The translations under genes were made by a program, and so were the position numbers. From Nocardioides terrigena (GTDB lineage: Bacteria; Actinomycetota; Actinomycetes; Propionibacteriales; Nocardioidaceae), in contig NZ_PZYY01000006.1 of NCBI RefSeq assembly GCF_003047265.1, positions 248,001 through 312,000 on the forward strand: a stretch of 64,000 nt of DNA. Reading direction: 5' to 3'. Below the pieces are notes generated by a model. It saw nothing but the letters and a program-made list of their open reading frames with translations. It was not told where the DNA came from and searched no databases. How positions within the stretch are numbered: position 1 is the first letter of the stretch; the number at the start of each line of letters is the position of its first letter. Below, piece after piece: positions 40,900-49,147 of this stretch.

Positions 40900-41723
40900 G
40901 CATGTTCGGTGGCAGCGTCGACCTCGCCTCGGCGGTGACGCTGCTCTTCGTACCCGGCAACCAGCCCCAGCGGTTTCCCAAGGCCGCAAGCGCCGGAGCC
41001 GATGTGGTGGTCTGCGACCTGGAGGACGCCGTGCCCACCGACGCCAAGCAGGCCGCCCGGAGCGCGGTTATCAACTGGCTGGCCGAAGGCCACTCCGCCG
41101 CGGTCCGGGTCAACGCGCCCGGTACCGCTTCCCACCTCGCCGACCTGGCGGCGCTCGCGGCGGTCGGCGCAGACCTCGGCGGCGTCCTCGTGCCCATGGC
41201 CGAGACTCCCGAGTCGTTGGCCACGGTCGTCGAGGCGCTCCCCGGTATCCCGATGATGGCGCTGGTCGAGACCGCCCGCGGGATCCGCGCCGCGGCCGAG
41301 CTGGCCGCCGTCGAAGGGGTGGTTCGGCTCGGGATCGGTCACCTCGACTTGGCCGCCGACCTCGACGCCGACCCCGACGGACCGCTCATCGCACACTGCC
41401 GCCACGAGCTCGTACTCGCAGCCCGCACTGCCGGCAGCGCCCCTCCCGTGGACGGCGTCACCGCAAGTGTCCGAGGCGAGGAGCTAGTCGCCGCCGACGC
41501 ATCCGCTGCCAGGCGCAGCGGCTTCGGTGGCAAGCTGTGCATCCACCCGGCCCAGATTCACCCGGTCGCTGCCGCCTTCGCGCCCTCGGCCCAGGAGACG
41601 GACTGGGCGCGCCGGGCACTGAGGGCCGCAGCCGGCGGTGTCAGCGTCGTGGACGGCGCGATGGTCGACGCCCCGGTGCTCGCTCGGGCTCGCTCGATCC
41701 TGACCCGCGCGGAGCACACCTGA
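40896..41723 (+). CDS. HpcH/HpaI (CitE-like) aldolase/lyase
   Basis: A 275-residue CitE-like TIM barrel. LFVPGNQPQRFPKAASAGAD opens, VVCDLEDAVPTDAKQAAR holds the metal-binding Glu/Asp motif, AAVRVNAP and PMMALVETARGIRAA follow, and FGGKLCIHPAQI is the C-terminal signature. These features match malyl-CoA/citramalyl-CoA lyases. With the following mesaconyl-CoA hydratase-like gene it suggests cleavage of citramalyl-CoA to pyruvate and acetyl-CoA. Its start overlaps the dehydrogenase; its stop overlaps the next start (TGATG). Confidence 0.88.
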   Translation: MSMFGGSVDLASAVTLLFVPGNQPQRFPKAASAGADVVVCDLEDAVPTDAKQAARSAVINWLAEGHSAAVRVNAPGTASHLADLAALAAVGADLGGVLVPMAETPESLATVVEALPGIPMMALVETARGIRAAAELAAVEGVVRLGIGHLDLAADLDADPDGPLIAHCRHELVLAARTAGSAPPVDGVTASVRGEELVAADASAARRSGFGGKLCIHPAQIHPVAAAFAPSAQETDWARRALRAAAGGVSVVDGAMVDAPVLARARSILTRAEHT

Positions 41724-42559
41724 TGACCGAGACGGCAGTACGTCGCGGCCTGATCACCGTCGCGCAGCAGGAGGCGCTCGCCGCACTACTGGACCTCGAA
41801 GACCCCCTCGGCAGCACGCTCCCGGAACTGTGGCACTGGACCCAGCTGCTGAACGCGCCCGCTCAACGCGATCTCGGGCCCGACGGTCACCCTTCCAACG
41901 GCATCCCGGCGCCTCCAGGGCCTGGTCAAAAGCGGATGTTCGCGGGCGGACGGGTCCGGACCTACCAGCTACTCCGCACCGGCGAGGCCTGCGAGCGGAC
42001 CACCCAGGTGCTCGGCACTGTGGTCAAGGGAGGCCGCACCGGCGCGCTCACGTTCGTGAAGATCCGGCACACCTACATGCAGGCCGGCGAGGTCTGCATC
42101 GTCGAGGAGAACGACATCGTCTACCGCGACACCGGCAGCCGCCTTGACCTCACCCCCGGCACCCTCAACCATCCCGGACCAGCCGTCGAAGCCGAGCCGG
42201 TGATCCGGCTGGTCGCCGACGAGACCTTCTTGTTCCGCTTCTCCGCCCTCACCTACAACGCCCACCGGATCCACTACGACCTAGGCTGGGCCCACCACGA
42301 AGGTTACCCGGGGCTGGTCATCCACGGCCCCCTGCAGGCGCTCCTGATGGGCGAGCTGCACCGCCGGCACGGCGACGGAATGATCGGTCGGGAGTTCGCC
42401 TATCGCCTCAAGGCGCCAGCCGTGGGGCCGCAACGGTTGACAGTCGTGCCGGCTCCCGACGGTCTCGAACACGGCTCCCGGATGCTCGACACGTTCGGCA
42501 ACGTCACCGCCGCCGCCACCATCTCCCCCATCGACGAGCCAGCGCACCGACCGGTCTGA
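41723..42559 (+). CDS. FAS1-like/mesaconyl-C4-CoA hydratase-type dehydratase
   Basis: A 278-residue double-hotdog protein. The N-terminal half has WTQLLNAPAQRDLGPDGHP and KRMFAGGRVRTYQLLRTGE. The C-terminal half carries LFRFSALTYNAHRIHYDLGW and EGYPGLVIHGPLQALLMGEL, the catalytic His/Asp-containing hydratase motif. This layout is that of mesaconyl-C4-CoA hydratase (Meh) and HTD2-like dehydratases. Paired with the CitE-like lyase it supports a mesaconyl-CoA to citramalyl-CoA route. Last gene of the operon. Confidence 0.88.
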   Translation: MTETAVRRGLITVAQQEALAALLDLEDPLGSTLPELWHWTQLLNAPAQRDLGPDGHPSNGIPAPPGPGQKRMFAGGRVRTYQLLRTGEACERTTQVLGTVVKGGRTGALTFVKIRHTYMQAGEVCIVEENDIVYRDTGSRLDLTPGTLNHPGPAVEAEPVIRLVADETFLFRFSALTYNAHRIHYDLGWAHHEGYPGLVIHGPLQALLMGELHRRHGDGMIGREFAYRLKAPAVGPQRLTVVPAPDGLEHGSRMLDTFGNVTAAATISPIDEPAHRPV

Positions 42560-43203
42560 CAGGCCGGAGGAAGATACGAACAAGGACTCTGCTGTGACAG
42601 ACCGACCAACTGACAACTGCCCAGAACGACCTCCCACGGCGGCCTGAGGGAGCGACGGCGTACCCGAAGATTTCGGCTCCTCCTGTCGAGAAGCTGACGC
42701 GCCTGACACCGCTCCCAGGCTTGGGCAGCGGCGCTACCAGATCATCGACGGGTCGAGGCCGTCCCGGTCAACATCGCGGGCCGTATAGCCGCGCTGCGGG
42801 CCTTCGATGTCCGCATCGCCTACACCCCAGCGCCAACAGCCCCGTCGGCAAAACCATCACCCCGCACTGGGGCAGCCTTGTTCCGGCTCGCAGAGATGAA
42901 CGCCCAGAATGCGAGGCCATCCCGCGCTGCCGGCGCGCTTCATCGCCCGGCCGGTGAGGGCCGGTCTGCTGTCTCCAGAGCGCACCAGAGGCAGACCGCG
43001 CCGCCACTGGTCAGTGACTTCGTTTCGTGGGCCTGAGGTGACCCCGGCCCCCGTGCGACGAAGACACAACCCGCACGGCAGCGTCCTCTTGGTGGCCGTC
43101 CAGGTGTACGTCTGCCGCGGCGTGAAGTCGCCCCGACACCGATCGGGCGCTTCACGCGGTGCGGCGGCAGATGGCCGACGCGGACTGCCTGGTAGGGCAG
43201 GGG
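42560..43203. other. Intergenic region between convergent units
   Basis: About 640 bp between the ten-gene operon and the convergent second regulator. No convincing gene. A strong hairpin lies at 43120-43157. Confidence 0.45.
43120..43157 (-). terminator. Hairpin downstream of second regulator
   Basis: GCGTGAAG (43120-43127) pairs with CTTCACGC (43150-43157), and CGCCCCG with CGGGCG inside, with a one-base bulge and an 8-base loop. It is 47 bp past the end of the minus-strand regulator gene and may stop it. Confidence 0.6.
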
Positions 43204-45051
43204 CTACCCCTCGTTGAGCCCGAAGCCGCCCTCAGCCGACGGGTTGTGGGAGGGGGCCATCTGTTCAGGGCATTCGATATGGAGTGACCGGATCTTGCGG
43301 TACAAGGTGGTCCGCCCGATGCCCAAGAGCTCGGCAGCCTTGGAGCGGTTGCCGCCGGCTTCCTCAAGCGCCGCTAGGATCGCGTCGCGCTCCGCTCGCT
43401 CGTACCCGCTGAACTGGCGTCCCCGAGCCGCATCACGAAGCCAGATGGGCAGCTGCTCCAACTGGATCAGCCAACCAGGCCTCGAGGCCGCGACCTCGAC
43501 CATTGCTTGGCGCAGTTGACGGCAGTTACCCGGCCAGGAGAACGTCATCAGCGCCTGCCGAGCCGCGGATGAGAAGGTGGTGCTCGGTGCGATGCCCGGC
43601 AGGCCGGACAAGATGGCCCGGGCGACCTCGGGGATGTGCTCTTTCATGTGGACGAGCTCGGGCAGGCACACCATGGTCGCGGTGTGCCGGACAAGCTCGG
43701 CTACCTCGTCGGGTGCTTGCTTGAGGTTCGCAACCAGAATCAGCCGGCCGGGTCCGGTTCCTGTGCCATCCGGAGCGGTGGTGGCGATACAGGTGAGTGC
43801 CTTGAGCTCGGTGGTCGCGCCGGCGTGCAGATCCTCGAGGTGACGAAGGATCACCTGGCCGCCGCTGGTCAGGGTGTTCGTGGCCTCGGTGAACCACCTC
43901 CGGTCGGTCTGGTCGCGGCCGGCGAGGTCGAGGTCGCGCACGGGGCGGTCCGGGTCGAGCGCAGCAATCCGCAAGGCGACGTGGTGTTTCCCGGTGCCGG
44001 GGAGGCCGTCGAGGGCGATCGGGCCGGACAGCTGGGCGGTGTAGTGCAACCGGTCATCGATCGCAGGCACTGGATGCAGGGACCCGGGGGGTGCAGCGTC
44101 AGCGCTGCGGGATGCCGGGGGGGAATGAGACTGGTGGCGGAACTCCAGCCGAAAGGCGTCGCCGGTCGGGTCCGTGATCCGATGTGCCACCGCGAGCACG
44201 CGCCCGGCGGGCAGGTCCAGCTCAATCGTCTGCGGGTCCGCGCTCCAGCATCGACCGCTCACGGCCTGCCAGAGCAGCGGGTGCTGCTCGGGGGTGACGA
44301 ACTCCAGCCCGGCGGTGTTGGACAGCACCGCGTCGGAGGTCAGCACCACCATCGGCGCCCGATGCTGGCCAGACCTGGGCGCCAGGGCGGCGAACAGCGC
44401 CCGGTTGCGTCCGCCGTCGAGGTCGGCCATCACCTGTTCGAGCTGCCGCGCGGCGTTCACCGCGAGGGTCAGCATCATCGGGTTGGTGGTCTCGGCCGCG
44501 CAGGTCAGCGCAAGGGAGCCGACCACACGGCCGGTGTGGGCCATGCGAATGGGTGCGCCCGCGCAGGTCAACGGCTCGAGCAGATCGTTGAAGTGTTCAC
44601 CGCCGCGCACGAACAGTGCGGACTTGTCCTCCAATACGGTGCCGATCGCGTTGGTGCCGATCGCGCGTTCGGAGAAGTCGAAGCCCTCGGCGGCGCATGC
44701 GGTGTCTAACTTGTTGCGCTCGGCCCTGCTGCCGGCCCGGCGGGACAAGATTCGGCCCTGGTGGTCGCTGAGGAAGATCGCGACGCCGAGCCCGTCGAGG
44801 TCTTCCTGGAGCCGATCGAGCACCGGACCCGCGGAGCGGCACAGCAGCTCCGAGCGCCCGCGCGGGTCCAGGTAGTGGAGCGCGATCCTCTCGGTCGGAA
44901 CCGCCTGGCTGGCGGCCCGCCGCCAACTGCGCAGGATCGGGTCCCGTACGGATCCGGTCGCCTCGCTGTATCGCTGCGGACCTTGACGCAACAGCAAGTC
45001 CCGGGCCTGCCGCAGGTCGTCTAGGTTAGGGATCGCCGATAGTTGCCCCAT
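43204..45051 (-). CDS. AcoR/MimR-like GAF and Fis-HTH activator (second)
   Basis: A 615-residue regulator from ATG 45051, with GGAGG at proper spacing. The GAF region is FDFSERAIGTNAIGTVLED and CAGAPIRMAHTGRVVGSLAL. A degenerate AAA+ part has LDGLPGTGKHHVALR and SWPGNCRQLRQAM but no GAFTGA motif. The Fis-type helix-turn-helix is GGNRSKAAELLGIGRTTLYR. It lies 17 bases behind the alcohol dehydrogenase gene on the same strand, hence likely co-transcribed. Together with the esterase-BVMO set on the other strand it matches the MimR/AcoR arrangement known near actinobacterial ketone and propane genes. Confidence 0.88.
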   Translation of the reverse strand: MGQLSAIPNLDDLRQARDLLLRQGPQRYSEATGSVRDPILRSWRRAASQAVPTERIALHYLDPRGRSELLCRSAGPVLDRLQEDLDGLGVAIFLSDHQGRILSRRAGSRAERNKLDTACAAEGFDFSERAIGTNAIGTVLEDKSALFVRGGEHFNDLLEPLTCAGAPIRMAHTGRVVGSLALTCAAETTNPMMLTLAVNAARQLEQVMADLDGGRNRALFAALAPRSGQHRAPMVVLTSDAVLSNTAGLEFVTPEQHPLLWQAVSGRCWSADPQTIELDLPAGRVLAVAHRITDPTGDAFRLEFRHQSHSPPASRSADAAPPGSLHPVPAIDDRLHYTAQLSGPIALDGLPGTGKHHVALRIAALDPDRPVRDLDLAGRDQTDRRWFTEATNTLTSGGQVILRHLEDLHAGATTELKALTCIATTAPDGTGTGPGRLILVANLKQAPDEVAELVRHTATMVCLPELVHMKEHIPEVARAILSGLPGIAPSTTFSSAARQALMTFSWPGNCRQLRQAMVEVAASRPGWLIQLEQLPIWLRDAARGRQFSGYERAERDAILAALEEAGGNRSKAAELLGIGRTTLYRKIRSLHIECPEQMAPSHNPSAEGGFGLNEG

Positions 45052-45068
45052 TGCATTCCTCCGGGGGT

Positions 45069-46151
45069 TCAACTCACCGGCGCGGGCGCTTGGTCCGCGG
45101 ACAACACAATCCGTCCAGCCACCTTCCGCTCGATCAGTCGAGCGAGCGAGTCGGCGACCCCGCCGGCGTCAAGTCTACCGCTGATGATGGGGATGTGCGG
45201 CACAGTCCCAGCTTTGGCGAGATCGACCAGTTCTTCTAGCTCGGCAAGGTTGCCGACGTAGCTGCCCTGGAGCGTGAGCATCTTGAGCGGCAGCAGGACG
45301 GTGGGGATCGTGAGCTCGCCGCCGAAGAGCCCGACATGGACGAGCAGGCCGCCCTTGCGCAGCGCATCGAAGCCGTGGATGGCCGTCGAGGTCCCGTTGA
45401 CGAAGTCGATCACCGCCGCGACTGGGCCCCCAGCGGCCTCCACGATGGCGGCGGCCAGGGCGGGGGAGTCAGCGAGCACGGTCCTGGTGGCGCCCATCTC
45501 CATGGCCATCTCGAGGTTCGGCTCGGACAGGTCCACCGCGATGGTGTGGCGATGCCCTCTCGCCTGGAGCATGGCGATGGCGGTCAGTCCCAACCCGCCG
45601 GCACCGATGATGACGACCGGCTCGTCCGGGTCCACGTGGCTCACCTTGTTGACCGCGCTGTAGGAACTCAGCCCAGAACAGGCGAGCGTGGCTGCCCAAG
45701 CCGGGTCGAGTCCCCTGATGTCGACGAGGTACCTCTCGTGTGGCACCGAGATGTACTCCGCGTAGCCCCCGTGGCACTGCACGCCGAGCATCCGGCCGTT
45801 GCCGCAGGCGTTGTCGTGACCGTCGCGGCATGTCGAGCACTCCCCGCACCCGATCCACGGGAAGACGAGCAACGTCTGTCCGACGAGCTCGGGGGATGCC
45901 TCGGGACCCACCTGTGCCACCGTGCCGACGACCTCGTGGCCGAGTACAAGCGGGTAGGGAACTCCGCGGTCCTTCAGCAACATCATGCCCTGGGTGCCGA
46001 GGTCGTAACCGCCCTCGAGCAGGTGGGTGTCGGAATGACACACGCCGGCGTGCAGCACACGGAGCACCACCTCCGAACCGACCGGCGCGGGCCTCGGGAG
46101 GGTGATCTCGGCGATCTCCTTGGTGCCCTCGAGCACTGCGTACGCCTTCAT
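45069..46151 (-). CDS. Zinc-dependent alcohol dehydrogenase (AdhP-like)
   Basis: A 360-residue medium-chain alcohol dehydrogenase from ATG 46151. VLHAGVCHSDTHLLEGGYDL and LGHEVVGTVAQVG hold the catalytic zinc ligands. IGCGECSTCRDGHDNAC has four structural-zinc Cys. VVIIGAGGLGLTAIAMLQAR is the NAD site. It probably oxidises a primary or secondary alcohol to the aldehyde or ketone used or made by the neighbouring BVMO route. It leads the minus-strand unit with the regulator. Confidence 0.9.
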   Translation of the reverse strand: MKAYAVLEGTKEIAEITLPRPAPVGSEVVLRVLHAGVCHSDTHLLEGGYDLGTQGMMLLKDRGVPYPLVLGHEVVGTVAQVGPEASPELVGQTLLVFPWIGCGECSTCRDGHDNACGNGRMLGVQCHGGYAEYISVPHERYLVDIRGLDPAWAATLACSGLSSYSAVNKVSHVDPDEPVVIIGAGGLGLTAIAMLQARGHRHTIAVDLSEPNLEMAMEMGATRTVLADSPALAAAIVEAAGGPVAAVIDFVNGTSTAIHGFDALRKGGLLVHVGLFGGELTIPTVLLPLKMLTLQGSYVGNLAELEELVDLAKAGTVPHIPIISGRLDAGGVADSLARLIERKVAGRIVLSADQAPAPVS

Positions 46152-46349
46152 GTCCTCGACCTCCAAGAGCTGTCTCCCCCGCACGGGCGATATGACCACG
46201 ATCACACCGGGGATTCAGAAAGTCCAATACACAATGGCGACCCTATCGATACCCGTGAAGCAATAATCGGCGATCCCTTGGATGCGGCGCCCGGAGCATT
46301 CCCGGTTGCGCGGAGGTGTCGAGGTGATTGCCGCGGCGTTTCATATCGG

Positions 46350-46365
46350 AACACCCATCGGTGTT
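46350..46365. promoter_or_regulatory. Palindrome upstream of esterase gene
   Basis: AACACC-CATC-GGTGTT, a perfect 6-bp-arm inverted repeat, 72 bp before the esterase start in the 285-bp divergent promoter region. Candidate site for the second AcoR/MimR-like regulator; different from the GTCTC boxes of module 1. Confidence 0.5.
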
Positions 46366-46436
46366 GCGCCCATCACACACTGAGGCATGTCAGTCGCCCA
46401 GGGCACTCCTGGGACTCTTACGCGAAAGGCGACGCA

Positions 46437-47336
46437 ATGACCATCTCCGCTGAGGCTAGTTACCTGGAGGCGCTCTACCGCGACTGGACCGGTCGTATGG
46501 CGGCCGACCCGCAGATGTCCATCGCCATGCTGCGCAGCCTCTTCGACGAGTGGCACCAGCCCACCTTGGAGCCTGAAGGTGTCACGTACCGGTCCGACAC
46601 CCTCGGTGGGGTCGAGGGCATCTGGGCGCTGCCGGTCGAGGCCGACACCTCGAAGGTGGTCCTCTACACCCACGGGGGAGGCTTCGCGGTCGGCTCCGCG
46701 GCCAGCCACCGCAAGCTCGCCGGGCACCTGGCCAAGGCCATGGGCGCGATCGCCCTGGTCCTCGACTACCGACGAGCCCCAGAACACCCGTTCCCCGCAC
46801 AGATCGAGGACGCCACCGCGGTCTACCGCGCGCTCCTGGAGAGGGGCTATGCGTCGGGGAGCATCGTCACCGCCGGGGACTCGGCCGGCGGCAACCTGGC
46901 CATCTCCACCGTGCTCAAACTCCGCGAGGACGGCACCGCGCTGCCCGGTGCGGTGGTCGCGTTCTCGCCCTGGCTCGATATGGAGCACGCCGGGGACACC
47001 CTGGTCAGCAACGCAGCCACCGACGGTTTGGTGAGCCGCGAAATCCTGGAAGGGATGTCGGGAATGTTCCTCGGCGAGACCAGCAAGCCCGACGACCCGC
47101 TCGCCAACCCGCTGTACGCCGACTACACCGGCTTCCCCCGGCTCTACCTGACCGCAGGATCGGTGGAGACGCTGCTGGACAACTCCACCCGGCTCGCCGA
47201 CCGCGCCACCGCAGCCGGGGTCGACGTGACCTTGTCCGTCGTCGACGGCATGCAGCACGTCTTCCCCATCCTTGCCGGCCGGGCCCCGGAGGCCGACGCG
47301 GAACTCGCCCGCGTCGGCGCCTGGTACCGCCGCTGA
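46437..47336 (+). CDS. Alpha/beta hydrolase, HSL-type esterase
   Basis: A 299-residue hormone-sensitive-lipase-family esterase. The oxyanion motif is VLYTHGGGFAVGSAASH, the nucleophile is in TAGDSAGGNLAIS, and the His is in VVDGMQHVFPILAG. ATG 46437 follows an AAGG ribosome site. It lies 41 bp before the BVMO gene. In the acetone pathway of Gordonia an esterase (AcmB) next to a BVMO (AcmA) hydrolyses the acetate ester, so a similar job is likely here. Confidence 0.9.
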   Translation: MTISAEASYLEALYRDWTGRMAADPQMSIAMLRSLFDEWHQPTLEPEGVTYRSDTLGGVEGIWALPVEADTSKVVLYTHGGGFAVGSAASHRKLAGHLAKAMGAIALVLDYRRAPEHPFPAQIEDATAVYRALLERGYASGSIVTAGDSAGGNLAISTVLKLREDGTALPGAVVAFSPWLDMEHAGDTLVSNAATDGLVSREILEGMSGMFLGETSKPDDPLANPLYADYTGFPRLYLTAGSVETLLDNSTRLADRATAAGVDVTLSVVDGMQHVFPILAGRAPEADAELARVGAWYRR

Positions 47337-47377
47337 CCACCCACCGGTCCCACACGTAACAGAAGGAAGCGACCTCC

Positions 47378-48991
47378 ATGACCACACACCATGATGCGAT
47401 CGTGATCGGCGCCGGATTTGGCGGCATCTACATGCTCCACAAGCTGCGCAACGAGCTTGGCCTCTCCGTGAAGGCCTTCGAGAAGGGTGGCGGTATCGGC
47501 GGCACCTGGTACTTCAACAAGTACCCGGGCGCCAAGTCCGACACCGAGGGCTTCGTCTACCGCTACTCCTTCGACAAGGACCTGCTGCAGGACTACGACT
47601 GGCACGCCCGCTACCTGGACCAGCCCGACATCCTGGCCTACCTCAACCACGTCGTGGACCGCTTCGACCTGCGCCGCGACATCCAGCTGAACACAGAGGT
47701 CACCGGCGCCGTGTTCGATGAGGACACCAACCTGTGGACCGTCACCACCGCTGACGGCACGCAGTTCACCAGCCGTTACGTCGTCAACGCCCTGGGTCTG
47801 CTCGCAAAGACCAACATCCCCGACATCCCGGGCATCGACAGCTTCCGGGGCGTCATCACTCACACCAACGCCTGGCCCGACGACCTGGACATCACCGGCA
47901 AGCGCGTCGGCGTGGTCGGCACCGGGTCGACCGGCACCCAGTTCATCGTCGCCGCCGGCAAGATGGCCGGCCACCTCACCGTCTTCCAGCGCTCGCCGCA
48001 GTACATCGTGCCGTCCGGCAACGGTCCCGTGGACCGGGTGGAGGTCGAACAGACAAAGCAGAACTTCGACGCGATCTGGGATCAGGTCCGCGGCTCCGTG
48101 GTCGCCTTCGGCTTCGAGGAGAGTGCCGTGGAGGCCATGAGCGTCTCGGAGGAGGAGCGGCGCCGGGTGTTCCAGGAGAACTGGGACAAGGGCAACGGCT
48201 TCCGGTTCATGTTCGGCACATTCTGCGACATCGCCACCAACCCGGAGGCGAACGCTGCGGCCGCGGAGTTTATCCGCTCCAAGATCGCCGAAATCGTCGA
48301 GGACCCGGAGACCGCGCGCAAGCTCACCCCGGTCGACCTCTACGCCAAGCGCCCGCTGTGCAACGAGGGCTACTACGAGACCTTCAACCGGGACAACGTC
48401 GAGCTGATCTCGATCAAGGAGAACCCCATCGAGGAGATCACACCAGCCGGCGTGCGCACCTCCGACGGAGTCCTGCACGAGCTCGACGTCCTGGTCCTCG
48501 CCACCGGTTTCGACGCGGTCGACGGCAACTACCGGGCTATCGACCTGCGCGGTCGCGGCGGGCAGCACATCAACGAGCACTGGAAAGACGGCCCGACCAG
48601 CTATCTCGGCGTGTCCAAGGCCGGCTTCCCGAACATGTTCATGATCCTCGGACCCAACGGCCCCTTCACCAACCTGCCACCGAGCATCGAGACGCAGGTC
48701 GAGTGGATCAGCGAACTGATCAGCCACGCCGAGCGCAACGGCGCGCGAACCGTCGAACCGACCCGGGAAGCCGAGGACGGCTGGACCGCCACCTGCATCG
48801 AGATCGCCAACATGACCCTCTTCCCGAAGGCCGATTCGTGGATCTTCGGGGCGAACATCCCGGGCAAGAAGCGCGCGGTCATGTTCTTCCTGGGTGGGCT
48901 CGTCAACTACCGCGCCCAGCTCGCCGACGTCCAAAGCGACGGCTTCCGCGGGTTCGAGTTCGACAAAGTGCGCGAGGCGTCCTTGGCCTGA
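47378..48991 (+). CDS. Baeyer-Villiger monooxygenase (second)
   Basis: A 537-residue flavin monooxygenase. AIVIGAGFGGIYMLHKL binds FAD, GGTWYFNKYPGAKSD follows. The fingerprint FxGxxxHxxxWP is FRGVITHTNAWP (about 158-169), and VGVVGTGSTGTQ is the NADPH site; LATGFDAVDGNY is the late motif. It is related to but distinct from the enzyme at 18033-19652, so the strain has two BVMOs under separate regulators. Together with the upstream esterase it fits oxidation of an acyclic or small cyclic ketone (acetone or cyclopentanone monooxygenase class). Substrate not readable. Confidence 0.93.
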   Translation: MTTHHDAIVIGAGFGGIYMLHKLRNELGLSVKAFEKGGGIGGTWYFNKYPGAKSDTEGFVYRYSFDKDLLQDYDWHARYLDQPDILAYLNHVVDRFDLRRDIQLNTEVTGAVFDEDTNLWTVTTADGTQFTSRYVVNALGLLAKTNIPDIPGIDSFRGVITHTNAWPDDLDITGKRVGVVGTGSTGTQFIVAAGKMAGHLTVFQRSPQYIVPSGNGPVDRVEVEQTKQNFDAIWDQVRGSVVAFGFEESAVEAMSVSEEERRRVFQENWDKGNGFRFMFGTFCDIATNPEANAAAAEFIRSKIAEIVEDPETARKLTPVDLYAKRPLCNEGYYETFNRDNVELISIKENPIEEITPAGVRTSDGVLHELDVLVLATGFDAVDGNYRAIDLRGRGGQHINEHWKDGPTSYLGVSKAGFPNMFMILGPNGPFTNLPPSIETQVEWISELISHAERNGARTVEPTREAEDGWTATCIEIANMTLFPKADSWIFGANIPGKKRAVMFFLGGLVNYRAQLADVQSDGFRGFEFDKVREASLA

Positions 48992-49147
48992 CGCGCGGCC
49001 CGGGCCGAGGGACCTCCTTGGCCTGGGCGCCCAGGGAGTCCCGAACGGTTACGCGGGCATTCCGCCAGAGCGCGCCAGCGCCGCCAATCGATCGTCACCG
49101 GCCTAAGCCGTCGTCCACCGCCCTCCCGCAGGAAAGGCAGAGAGCAC

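Noticed and set aside
42721..43217. Small open frames between the operon and second regulator
   Set aside because: No ribosome sites, no family pattern, high Arg/Pro content; treated as intergenic.
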